From assembly GCA_946965045.2 (NCBI GenBank), contig OX337232.1, positions 3,410,001 through 3,474,000 of the forward strand: DNA of 64,000 nt, read 5' to 3'. The first letter of the stretch is position 1, and each line of letters opens with the position of its first letter. The stretch comes from Epithemia pelagica. Its lineage: Eukaryota; Bacillariophyta; Bacillariophyceae; Surirellales; Surirellaceae. Below the pieces are notes generated by a model. It ran no database searches, had not been told where the DNA came from, and saw nothing but the letters and a program-made list of their open reading frames with translations. This document shows positions 31,366-42,600 of the stretch, piece by piece. The position numbers and the translations under genes are program-made.

Positions 31366-31606
31366 TAGACCCAAGAAAGCCGAGTTGCGCCAATAATTAT
31401 TATCCCAACAAGTATTCGGTCTACTCGCTGGTAGCTGGTAGGGTGTAGGGTCATCATTTTTTGTAGTACCAGTACACTATGAAGAGGATTGTACTCGTAC
31501 TCGTACGAGTAGTGGTCGTCGTCCCCCAACAATCCCCAAGACTCAAGCCTCCGTCTGAGGTCTTACCCAGCCAGTAATCTCCTCGTGCACGCTGTTGTAC
31601 AATTCT

Positions 31607-33343
31607 GGAACACGCGAAACTATGTCGGCTATGACCTCACGCGCCCTATGCTAGCAGACAAGGCAGCATTTTAGCTTAGTACTAGCTAAACAGCTCTAGT
31701 CCTTGTCGTTTTGGCGATTGTCTCTTGTTCAAAAGACCGGGGCAATAAAAACGGTGCACCCGGTATTAAGCCTCATGACACACACAAGATGAAATTGTTG
31801 TCTTGTAATGTCCTACTTATCACTCATTAGCTAAGCCCGACGAGTAATGTTGTGTACACTACATAACTTCTCAGTCTTGTGACTTGTGAGCCATCGGTAA
31901 TCGGTAAATAAGCTCAACGGCAAGGACTACTCGTACGTGAAGCTGCTGGCCACAATAGGCTATAATATTCTTGAACAGCCCAATTCCCATTATTTGGTCT
32001 ATTTAACAGTACATCCAGTACCTCTCTAGTACAACATTACTGCAGAAGTACGAGTCGTGCTTCTATTTTGTCACGGTGCTCCCACGGGATGGTTCTCGCA
32101 AACCTCACAAAATGAAGCGGACAAGACGACAAGCGGACAAGATGAAGCGGACAAGACGACAAGCGGACAAGCGGACAAGAAGACAAGACGACAAGCGGAC
32201 AAGACGACAAGCGGACAAAACGACAAGCGGACAAAACGACAAGCGGACAAAACGACAAGACGACAAGCGGACAAAACGACAAGCGGACAAAACGACAATC
32301 AAACCAAACGCAACAAGTACGGCGGTATTCTCGTTCGCAATCTACCAAGTAGTTCAGCCCATGTCCATTATAAATGGACGTCAACGATCGCTTATTGGTA
32401 ACACCGCACATACGTGCTGGAGGAGAGCTTCTCTATGGTTTGACGCATAACTGGTGCATGCTGGAAACCACACCAGCCAAGGGAACTCTGAAACTGTCCA
32501 CGTCATGTCCCAAAGTTTGTGTTGTTACCGGCAAACATACTCTGTTGGATACTGTCTCAGATGTTAGTCAACAAGCGTTTGAAAGGCAAGATGGAATGGA
32601 GACACTCATCTCCTGAGCAGAGAAGGAAATCAAGGAAATCAAGGTTTGATTGTCGTTTGTCCGCTTGTCGTCTTGTCCGCTTGTCGTCTTGTCGTTTTGT
32701 CCGCTTGTCGTTTTGTCCGCTTGTCGTTTTGTCCGCTTGTCGTTTTGTCCGCTTGTCGTTTTGTCCGCTTGTCCGCTTGTCTTCTTGTCCGCTTGTCCGC
32801 TTGTCGTCTTGTCCGCTTCATCTTGTCCGCTTGTCGTCTTGTCCGCTTCATTTTGTGAGGTTTGCGAGAACCATCCCGTGGGAGCACCGTGACAAAATAG
32901 AAGCACGACTCGTACTTCTGCAGTAATGTTGTACTAGAGAGGTACTGGATGTACTGTTAAATAGACCAAATAATGGGATTTGGGCTGTTCAAGAATATTA
33001 TAGCCTATTGTGGCCAGCAGCTACACGTAGTCCTTGCCGTTGAGCTTATTTACCGATAGCTCACAAGTCACAAGACTGAGAAGTTATGTAGTGTACACAA
33101 CATTACTCGTCGGGCTTAGCTAATGAGTGATAAGTAGGACATTACAAGACAACAATTTCATCTTGTGTGTGTCATGAGGCTTAATACCGGGTGCACCGTT
33201 TTTATTGCCCCGGTCTTTTGAACAAGAGACAATCGCCAAAACGACAAGGACTAGAGCTGTTTAGCTAGTACTAAGCTAAAATGCTGCCTTGTCTGCTAGC
33301 ATAGGGCGCGTGAGGTCATAGCCGACATAGTTTCGCGTGTTCC
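31607..33343. repeat. Foldback element: ~700-bp inverted arms with minisatellite
   Basis: The left arm 31607-32305 and right arm 32643-33343 are inverted copies that differ at only a few bases and small indels. The outer ends are GGAACACGCGAAAC and its complement. The inner ~190 bp of each arm is a tandem array of a 16-bp unit of the type AAGCGGACAAGACGAC. The 337-bp centre (32306-32642) has no recognisable gene. The layout, long inverted arms made partly of short tandem repeats, is that of foldback transposons. No target duplication is seen. A transcript across it would fold into a long hairpin. Confidence 0.8.
32112..32297 (+). repeat. 16-bp minisatellite, left arm
   Basis: About eleven units of AAGCGGACAAGACGAC and variants (AAAACGAC, GATG interruptions). 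Mirrored in the right arm at about 32650-32850. Confidence 0.85.
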
Positions 33344-33920
33344 TGACGTGACGATGTGACAGATGACAAAATCTTCTTGCCTGAAAACGACGCGATAGCT
33401 ACCCTGGTCCCTGTAGCTAATCGATATTACCCGAGCTCTCTAAGAAAGGAGTAGTATATAGAGACAGTACTGCTCTGATTTCTAGGTAGTCAGTATTCTC
33501 TTGACTCTCGTGCTACTAAAAGGAATAGTCTAGCTAGCGGAGAATAGCCTTGAAGAGAGATGCACAGATGATGATGATGCTGGTGAGATGTTGGACAGCA
33601 CCAATCGGCTGGTATAGGATCTAGGATCTATCACTGCCAAAAGTACTTTGGTCACAAAAATTGTCAATCCTGACTGTTTCGGATCGACCAATAGTTGTTG
33701 AAGCTGACAGGTGCTGACTGGTGACACATTCAGGTTGAGGGGAGAATTGTGCCCCCTTCTTCTCAATAATGGAATTATTGTTATTGTTCACTGCACTAAG
33801 GGTGGCTACAAGCTGATAGGGATAACATGATATAATATGACTGACACTGACGTGTTCTAACTAGAGAGAGGTTGTTCCCGCACAATGCAGATCAATCATC
33901 ATCGATCCATGACCAATTAC
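33344..33920. other. Intergenic between foldback element and GC2 block
   Basis: No gene is supported. Open frames are short. Confidence 0.5.
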
Positions 33921-36900
33921 TTGACGGGTCTATACATGAAGGCTTCTCTCAACATGCAGTGAAGAGGCGAGAACTACATTGATCAGTCCATCCCGTTGGC
34001 GTTCTGCATCAGATACTCGACCGAGTTGTACTTGCAGATGATTCTGTCAACTGGACGAATGGAACTAGAGCCATCAGACGCTACATACCAGCAACTACAA
34101 CGCGTTTCAACTCTAAGCTTCTTACCGACAACAGAAAATTGGTGTATTACAAGGAGCTACGATGTGACCTCCATGACAATGAGGTTCGATAATTTCGCAC
34201 CAGTGACAGGTTTTCCCATTCGCATGGTTATGATCTTTCGCCTATATCCAGGAAAATGTTACCCATCACAGACTTTTGAGCAAGCAAACCTAAATTTCTG
34301 TTTATGAATACGAAATGGTGAAACAAGACGCAGGATCCGCCATGCTCTATATTCACTTATGCAATTATCACGCAGAAACAACTGATATCCAAGAAACCCC
34401 ACAAGGCGTGGAAAGAACCCTCATTCAAGTTTTTTTGCTAGGTGCTGGAGTGTCCTCATCCCAGAAATCTTCCGCCTCACCACCACCAGTATCAATGGCA
34501 TCTGGAAGTGATCCCCCAACAGCCTGAGCATCGCTATTCACACTGCTCCCTGCAACCGCATTCATCATCTCCTCCACCACTTCCTTGCCCCGATCTTGCC
34601 ATTCTTGACGATTCTTGAGCGCATAATTCAAACATTCGTCACTCGAAACACCAAACACACCACATTTCTTGAGCTTCTTGGCCAGAGGGATAATGTAGAA
34701 GTCGAAAAAGCCAATTTCGCCTTGGTACCAATTCAAGGATGGATCCGTGTCGGCCCGTCCTTCTTGGTAGGCACGGTAGCATTCGTGGAAGAAATTCTCA
34801 TTCCACTTGCGGTAAATATGCCTAAGGCACAATCAAGTGTTATTGGGTAAGAATACATATCCAGAAAGTATAAAAGTAACACAGCATCACAACTCACCAG
34901 TGTTGCATTGTATGGGCGACGTCGGATGCCTGAATCAAGTGCTCAATGACAATGGTTGCCTTTCGGTTGACTGTAGCCAATGGGTCTTCCTCTCGATATT
35001 GATCCGAAAAGGCACTGTCCCATCGGGCATTACGAAGCACCTTGAGCTCCTTGTCAGCAATATCTGTGGCAAGCACAGCCTGAGAATTACAAACGAGCAC
35101 AACACGATTGAGGATTTCGATTGACACAGGACAATAAAGAGGGTCTTCCGGCAATTGTTCATCTTATACGTACCTGTACGACAAGTTGACGGAAGCGAGC
35201 AAACTCATCTTGCGTCGAGTAGATACATGCTCGTAAATCCTTATATTGATCGCTCTGCAACAGTTTCCAGGAGAGATCAATGGAGTTTTGTTCGGCCACA
35301 CTCTTTCCGCGATAGGCTGAAGCCAATGGGGCATTTTCTTCGATGAGTACAGTGTTGGGAACTCCGGTATGGTCCACATCGTGAATCAATGCCGCAAAGA
35401 CCAACGAGAACTGGGTCAACGGGTCTGAGGTGATACCATAAGTATGGTCATGAAGGGTCGACTCAATGGTATGCTCTTGCGCCGGCTCGGTCGCAAGGCC
35501 GCCGCTGTTACTGTCCCGTTTCTGAACGTATTCCAGGTCGGATGGCATGATAATGCGAGACAAGAGTTTGGTCACGGACATTGTCACATGACAGGCATGT
35601 TCAAAACTGTGAAAGTTGTTGTTCCGGTACAAGTTGGCAATCGAGGTGATAAAGGCACGTAGTTGGTTCACGACAGCGTCATCCAGTTCGACCATGAGCG
35701 GGTCATCTTGGTTTCTTGCCGCGTCGGCATCAAATTCTGGCAGCCAAATGATTTCCTTGACTTCGTCCAAACAAATCTTGCCAGGCTGCTGCGTCCACTC
35801 CAGATTCGTGTCGATAGAATCATTGGATGAATTCGGGTGCACTTGTTTCTCGGCATTGCGTCGTGCTAGAATTTGCTTCAAAAAGCGACTTAGGACATCG
35901 ACTTGCCAATCAATCAAACGCATCGTCTTATTGTCTGTCGAATCCAAAAAGGTCTCATTGGCAGAATCCGCAGCCGTGGACAAGTGGGCGTTGGATACAT
36001 CGTCTTTAATATGAAGCCAAAAGGTTTGCATTTGACCTTTACCCTTGGCCATGACCAGATCCTGACGTGCCTTGACCCAATGCTCCTTTCCTGCTGTTCT
36101 CAACAAGTCTGCGGTCTCCTTCGACATGTGAATGCGATTTCGTCGTCCGGTACTCTCAATGCGAGACTTGAATCAAAAAGTTAGTATTAAAGGCCGACCA
36201 GTTCACTTGAATGATAGAGTGGACTTACTGCAGTGTTGATGGTGTCTCCAAAGAGCTGAAATCGCGCACGTTCTCCCCTAAGCACTCCTGCCGTAACTGT
36301 CAAAACCAAGAGACATTCAACGTCAGCTAATGAGCGCAAATCTTTTTCAAGACAGTTAGAAATCCTTACCGCTTCCACTGTGAAGACCAATTCGCACACC
36401 CAGGTCACCCGTGTCGGGTCCCAATGTCATTTCCAAACGTTTGACCACCTCTTGAGTGGTCAACAATGCATCCATGGCAAATCGTGCCATGACCACAGCG
36501 TGATCCTTACGTTTCTCGGGGAGTCCAGCCACAGCCACATAACAATCACCCACTGTTTCGACCTTGAAGACACGACGCTTTTTTGCCAAACGGTCAAGGG
36601 CGGAAAAGACATTCTCTAGCAAGGTAAAGACTTGTGTCGGTTCCCGCATGGACGACCAAGCGGTAAAGTCGGTAATGTCGGCAAACATTATGGTCGTCTC
36701 CAAAAAGAGATCAGCAATCGGTGCGTTCTTGCTACCTGCCTCGTCATCCATAGATCCACCATCCAAAAAGTTTTGCAGCTTGCCCATGTGCGACGACATG
36801 TGGTGACGTTTTTTATTTGGTGTTGCAGGTTGATCCAAGAGACGGTCTCGAATATTGGTTGGAAACAGTGACGAGACCAGGGCATTCGATTTGGCCGCAT

Positions 36901-38758
36901 TGGCCACCACCTTGGTGTTGCGTTTGTGCTGGAACAAATCGTAGGCCAAGAAGGCGGCCACCATGGAGAGAAAGACCGCACCGACAACAATCGTCGAGTA
37001 GATGGGACTTGATGTCTTATGGTCATCCTCAAACACAGAAGATGGATATATGCTGATTGTGTAGATGCACGCACCTGCTTCTCTGGCCATTTGCAAGTCT
37101 TCATAAGTGTTAAAGTCAGCGGAGAGCTTGTAGGACTGGTACTTATCGTCGTGGTGATCGCCGATCCCAATGTATCGAGAAGTCTTCCCCTCGATCTCCC
37201 AAGTGACCGTCTCGATCTCCCAAGTGACCTTATCGCGGCATGTGTTTTCAAGAACAAGATAGACTCCCTTCACATTGTCTGGAAGAATGTCAGAGAAGTA
37301 AACGTCCCATCTCAATACAATGAGAAGTTGACCCACCAATTTCTTTGTCTGATTCGCGAACCCATCGTAGAGGGGCTGGTAGTAGAACGACTGCGGTTGA
37401 GTTGCAGATTGATGTCGCAACGAGCCTGAACCGAACAACAAGTCCACGAATGAGCTGGTTGCAAGATCACCCACCACCCCTTCTGCCAGACTCTCCATTA
37501 CTTTGAAAACGTTACGATTCTGTCTCAAGGAAAATGTGTCAAAGTTGACGAGTGAAGTCTTCGGAAGCGGGTCGGATTGCCACACTGGGAGGAAAGGGCC
37601 ATCCTGGTATAGTTCGTACACAACTGGCTCTTTGATCCCAAGCTTCCATATGTCTGGTACGAACTTCTCCCCGGTGTACCAACCAGAATTGTCAAGTTGA
37701 TACTGCGTCCAGTTCTGTCGTTGACTGTTTTGAACCAAGGGAAGCAATACAAAGCCAACCGAACTTGTCTGTCGACGAAGATTCTGAGCGTGAATGTGAA
37801 AATCAGGGATCGTCACATAGGGCCAGTCTGTATCTCCCTGTCCCACAAACGATGTGATCTGGTCGGCAAAATCCTTGCAACTAGTACGGATAGTTGACGC
37901 GCTAAAAGTTGATGACTCCAAGAGTGTGGATGCAACTTGTTGGAACTGGAGGAAGTGATTGTGAGACTATCGAATTCAAACAAAAGCGAACAATGAATGC
38001 TTCTCCCTCGAAGAACGTACCGCATGCTCGAAATCATCTTCTTCTTGATTCGAGAGGAAGATGTAGGTTGCCGTGGTCACAACTCCTCCAACCAATAACA
38101 TGGCAAAAATGACTACCCACCTCCAGGTGCGAACTATTTTGGTTTCATCCTTGATGATCTTCTTGATCTCCTCAACTTCATCACGTGAAGTAGATGTTGC
38201 GGAAAGGCGATTTGTTTCGTCCTCCTCGTCTTCCTCATCATCTTCATTGGCCGCCTTCACCAAATGTTCTTCTCCCAAAGGATTGTCATCCGCAACTGTC
38301 ATGGTCGTAATGTCGTTGGAGTGCTCCGTTTTCTGTTTGCACAGTTTGCACATGTGCAATTGACAGGAGTGTGTGCAATACAAGCAAGGCGAAGGCAGAA
38401 GGCAACTAATACGGGGGGCGAAATTAAACGTGACCAAAGGTTTACAGGGGGATGTTCCACTGCTGTTGATTGTGTAGGGCGTGCTGTTAGGTTTCTGGTA
38501 TCTCCTTTCTCCAGAACCTGTTGTGTCAATGTTGGGGAAGATCTTGCTTCGTGGTCGCGTGTGGACGCGTGTAGACGCGTGTGGATTGTGGATTGGTGTG
38601 TACTGTTGGATCACTAGATTGGCCCTGACGGTCTCCTCTGTGCACAGAAGTAAGGTAATCGTAGAAGTAATGCAAAAGGGTTCCGAAACTGAGTGATTTA
38701 GAAAGAGTGAGCATTACGACTAGGATTGAGAGAATGTTGATATTGCTTTGGACTTCGG
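33921..38758. repeat. Tandem duplication, copy 1 (contains GC2)
   Basis: Nearly identical to 39638-44453 at a shift of 5717 bp in the 3' part and 5683 bp in the 5' part, except for about 35055-36080. Includes ~500 bp of 3' flank (33921-34424) whose open frames lack an ATG and are present unchanged in the other copy. Confidence 0.88.
34425..38302 (-). CDS. Transmembrane nucleotide cyclase-PDE fusion, GC2
   Basis: Exons (minus): 38302-38021, 37945-36370, 36296-36229, 36166-35174, 35079-34898, 34821-34425; 3498 nt, 1165 aa. The ATG at 38302 begins MTVADDN; the open frame before it matches no relative. It has the same architecture as GC1. The ectodomain carries a six-residue duplication (TWEIE repeated, near 37185-37222) shared with GC3 only. 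Exons 1-3 and 6 are almost identical to GC3. Exon 4, intron 4 and part of exon 5 instead match GC5 nearly base for base, so the PDE domain is a transplant (see findings). Cyclase and PDE motif residues are all present and no stop or frameshift is seen, so it is probably functional. Confidence 0.88.
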
Positions 38759-39394
38759 TACTTGATCCTCACTTTTCCTCACATCGCACTCCTCGTCGTT
38801 CCTGACTCTCTTTCACATCGATAAACATTAAAATTAAGTACTTTACCAACACTGGGGGTATAGGCCCCCCAACCATCAATCCCGTTTAGGGAGGGATCCG
38901 AAATCGCGCCGCGGTGCCAGAACTTCAGATTCTGAACACTACGCGTCTGCTGTGGGCGAGCGTGTGTACGAAAAGTGAGCCCTTCTCCACATTAACTCAC
39001 AAGTGAGTCTGTACTCTCGAAATCTCTTCGCAGTAGTACAGTAGTCAGCTGCCGTGGAGTGCCACCCCCAAGCAACCAACTCGGAGAAGAACCCCCTCAA
39101 CTTCCACAGTGAGGCTGACAGACAATAAGCGACCAAGGCTTGCACCACTAGGTAGTACATCCGTATCTTCTCGGGAGGGCGGGTGGGCGAAAGAAGAATG
39201 TAAAGAACCGAAGGGTGATCAGATCCAACGATGACCTTCACAAATCTTCTTTCCAACAATTTATGATTGTTGAAAGTTTGTTGGGACAGTCATCTCGAAG
39301 ACTGTCCCAACAGACTCTCTTCTTCCAGGAACTCCTTTGGGTGCGATGACTCGATCAGCGTTCGTCCGTCAGTCCCTTCTTGACCGGGGCGGTA
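38759..39394. other. Intergenic upstream of GC2
   Basis: Unique sequence between the end of the duplicated block and the leftover exon. No gene is seen. Confidence 0.5.
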
Positions 39395-39640
39395 CTATGC
39401 GGTACTATTGCTTGTACTGTTCCCCACAATCGAATTCATCATCTCCTCGACTACTTCCTTGCCCCGATCTTGCCATTCTTGACGATTCTTGAGAGCATAA
39501 TTCAAACATTCGTCACTCGAAACACCAAAGACACCACACTTTTTCAACTTTTTGGCCAGAGGGACAATGTAGAAGTCGAAAAAGCCAATTTCGCCTTCGT
39601 ACCAATTCAAGGATGGATCTGTATCAGCGCTTCCTTCTTG
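39395..39640 (-). pseudogene. Leftover 3' exon of a cyclase-PDE gene
   Basis: Encodes the end of the PDE region and tail (NWYEGEIGFFDFY...AKKLKKCGVFGVSSDE), most like exon 6 of GC4 (shared MMN-x-I-x-GNSTSNS tail). The upstream part of the exon and its splice acceptor are missing: homology stops at 39640 in ...CTTG, where the second duplication copy starts. No matching exon 5 lies next to it. Confidence 0.85.
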
Positions 39641-42600
39641 ACGGGTCTATACATGAAGGCTTCTCTCAACATGCAGTGAAGAGGCGAGAACTACATTGAT
39701 CAGTCCATCCCGTTGGCGTTCTGCATCAGATACTCGACCGAGTTGTACTTGCAGATGATTCTGTCAACTGGACGAATGGAACTAGAGCCATCAGACGCTA
39801 CATACCAGCAACTACAACGCGTTTCAACTCTAAGCTTCTTACCGACAACAGAAAATTGGTGTATTACAAGGAGCTACGATGTGACCTCCATGACAATGAG
39901 GTTCGATAATTTCGCACCAGTGACAGGTTTTCCCATTCGCATGGTTATGATCTTTCGCCTATATCCAGGAAAATGTTACCCATCACAGACTTTTGAGCAA
40001 GCAAACCTAAATTTCTGTTTATGAATACGAAATGGTGAAACAAGACGCAGGATCCGCCATGCTCTATATTCACTTATGCAATTATCACGCAGAAACAACT
40101 GATATCCAAGAAACCTCACAAGGCGTGGAAAGAACCCTCATTCAAGTTTTTTTGCTAGGTGCTGGAGTGTCCTCATCCCAGAAATCTTCCGCCTCACCAC
40201 CACCAGTATCAATGGCATCTGGAAGTGATCCCCCAACAGCCTGAGCATCGCTATTCACACTGCTCCCTGCAACCGCATTCATCATCTCCTCCACCACTTC
40301 CTTGCCCCGATCTTGCCATTCTTGACGATTCTTGAGCGCATAATTCAAACATTCGTCACTCGAAACACCAAACACACCACATTTCTTGAGCTTCTTGGCC
40401 AGAGGGATAATGTAGAAGTCGAAAAAGCCAATTTCGCCTTGGTACCAATTCAAGGATGGATCCGTGTCGGCCCGTCCTTCTTGGTAGGCACGGTAGCATT
40501 CGTGGAAGAAATTCTCATTCCACTTGCGGTAAATATGCCTAAGGCACAATCAAGTGTTATTGGGTAAGAATACATATCCAGAAAGTATAAAAGTAACACA
40601 GCATCACAACTCACCAGTGTTGCATTGTATGGGCGACGTCGGATGCCTGAATCAAGTGCTCAATGACAATGGTTGCCTTTCGGTTGACTGTAGCCAATGG
40701 GTCTTCCTCTCGATATTGATCCGAAAAGGCACTGTCCCATCGGGCATTACGAAGCACCTTGAGCTCCTTGTCGGCGATATCTGTCGCAAGAACGGCCTAA
40801 TTCGAAAGAAAACAGAGCAAAGCAAGTGAGGTACACTGTCCGAGGAGCAAATTTCCAGTAACGTTTGCTCGGCTTACCTGGACGACCAGCTGACGGAAAC
40901 GAGCAAACTCATCTGCAGTGCAGTAGATGCATGCGCGCAAGTCATTAAACTTCTCGGACTGTAACAAAGTCCACGAAAGATCAATGGAGTTTTGTTCGGC
41001 CACACTCTTCCCGCGATAGACCGTAGCCAATGTTGTGTTCTCTTCGATCAGAACAGTATTGGGAACTCCAGTATGATCAACATCGTGAATCAATGCCGCA
41101 AACACCAATGAAAACTGCGTCAAGGGATCTGAAGTGATACCGTATGTATGATCGTGGAGCGTGGAATCAATAGTGTAATTTGGTGTTCGCTCATCGCTCG
41201 GTACGTCAGTATCCTTTGTCTGTATATAATCAAGGTCCGACGGCATCACAATTCTTGATAGCAGCTTCGTCACCGACATGGTCACATGACAGGCATGTTC
41301 GAAACCGTGGAAATGATTGGCTCGGTAAAGATTTGCAACTGCTGTGATGAATTCTCGAAGTTGACGGGTGACATTGGCACTGAGTTCAATCGTGTATGGA
41401 TCTTCTTGGTTTCGTGTTGCTTCGGCATCAAATTCTGGCAGCCAAATGATTTCTTGTACTTCATCCAAGCAAATCTTGCCAGGCTTGGGCTTCCATTGCA
41501 GCGCTTTTTGAGTTACACTCGACGTACTGGACCACTTGTCCTTTCGACGGGCTACAATCTGCTTCAAGAAACGAGAAAGGACATCCACCTGCCAGTCAAT
41601 CAAGCGTTTGGTCTTCCCATTCGTTGTATTGGGCGAGTGTTTTGATCCTTGACCCTTGGTTGGCAAAGGAGTTTCATTTTCATCACGATTTGCGTCCAGC
41701 CAGAATGTTTGCATTTCTCCCTTCCCCTTTGCTTTGATCACATCATGACGAACTTTGATCCAATGCTCCTTTCCTGCTGTTCTCAACAAGTCTGCGGTCT
41801 CCTTCGACATGTGAATGCGATTTCGTCGTCCGGTACTCTCAATGCGAGACTTGAATCAAAAAGTTAGTATTAAAGGCCGACCAGTTCACTTGAATGATAG
41901 AGTGGACTTACTGCAGTGTTGATGGTGTCTCCAAAGAGCTGAAATCGCGCACGTTCTCCCCTAAGCACTCCTGCCGTAACTGTCAAAACCAAGAGACATT
42001 CAACGTCAGCTAATGAGCGCAAATCTTTTTCAAGACAGTTAGAAATCCTTACCGCTTCCACTGTGAAGACCAATTCGCACACCCAGGTCACCCGTGTCGG
42101 GTCCCAATGTCATTTCCAAACGTTTGACCACCTCTTGAGTGGTCAACAATGCATCCATGGCAAATCGTGCCATGACCACAGCGTGATCCTTACGTTTCTC
42201 GGGGAGTCCAGCCACAGCCACATAACAATCACCCACTGTTTCGACCTTGAAGACACGACGCTTTTTTGCCAAACGGTCAAGGGCGGAAAAGACATTCTCT
42301 AGCAAGGTAAAGACTTGTGTCGGTTCCCGCATGGACGACCAAGCGGTAAAGTCGGTAATGTCGGCAAACATTATGGTCGTCTCCAAAAAGAGATCAGCAA
42401 TCGGTGCGTTCTTGCTACCTGCCTCGTCATCCATAGATCCACCATCCAAAAAGTTTTGCAGCTTGCCCATGTGCGACGACATGTGGTGACGTTTTTTATT
42501 TGGTGTTGCAGGTTGATCCAAGAGACGGTCTCGAATATTGGTTGGAAACAGTGACGAGACCAGGGCATTCGATTTGGCAGCATTGGCCACCACCTTGGTG

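Noticed and set aside
32112-32297. Possible CRISPR array
   Set aside because: Units are contiguous 16-bp repeats without unique spacers, in a eukaryotic foldback element.
32057-32450. Several overlapping ORFs of 75-124 codons in the foldback arms (both strands, also 32519-32926)
   Set aside because: They exist because the 16-bp minisatellite unit has no stop in several frames; composition is pure repeat.
33996-34307. 103-codon ORF repeated unchanged at 39713-40024
   Set aside because: Starts at TTG, not ATG. It is identical only because the whole block was duplicated, so repetition is no evidence of coding.
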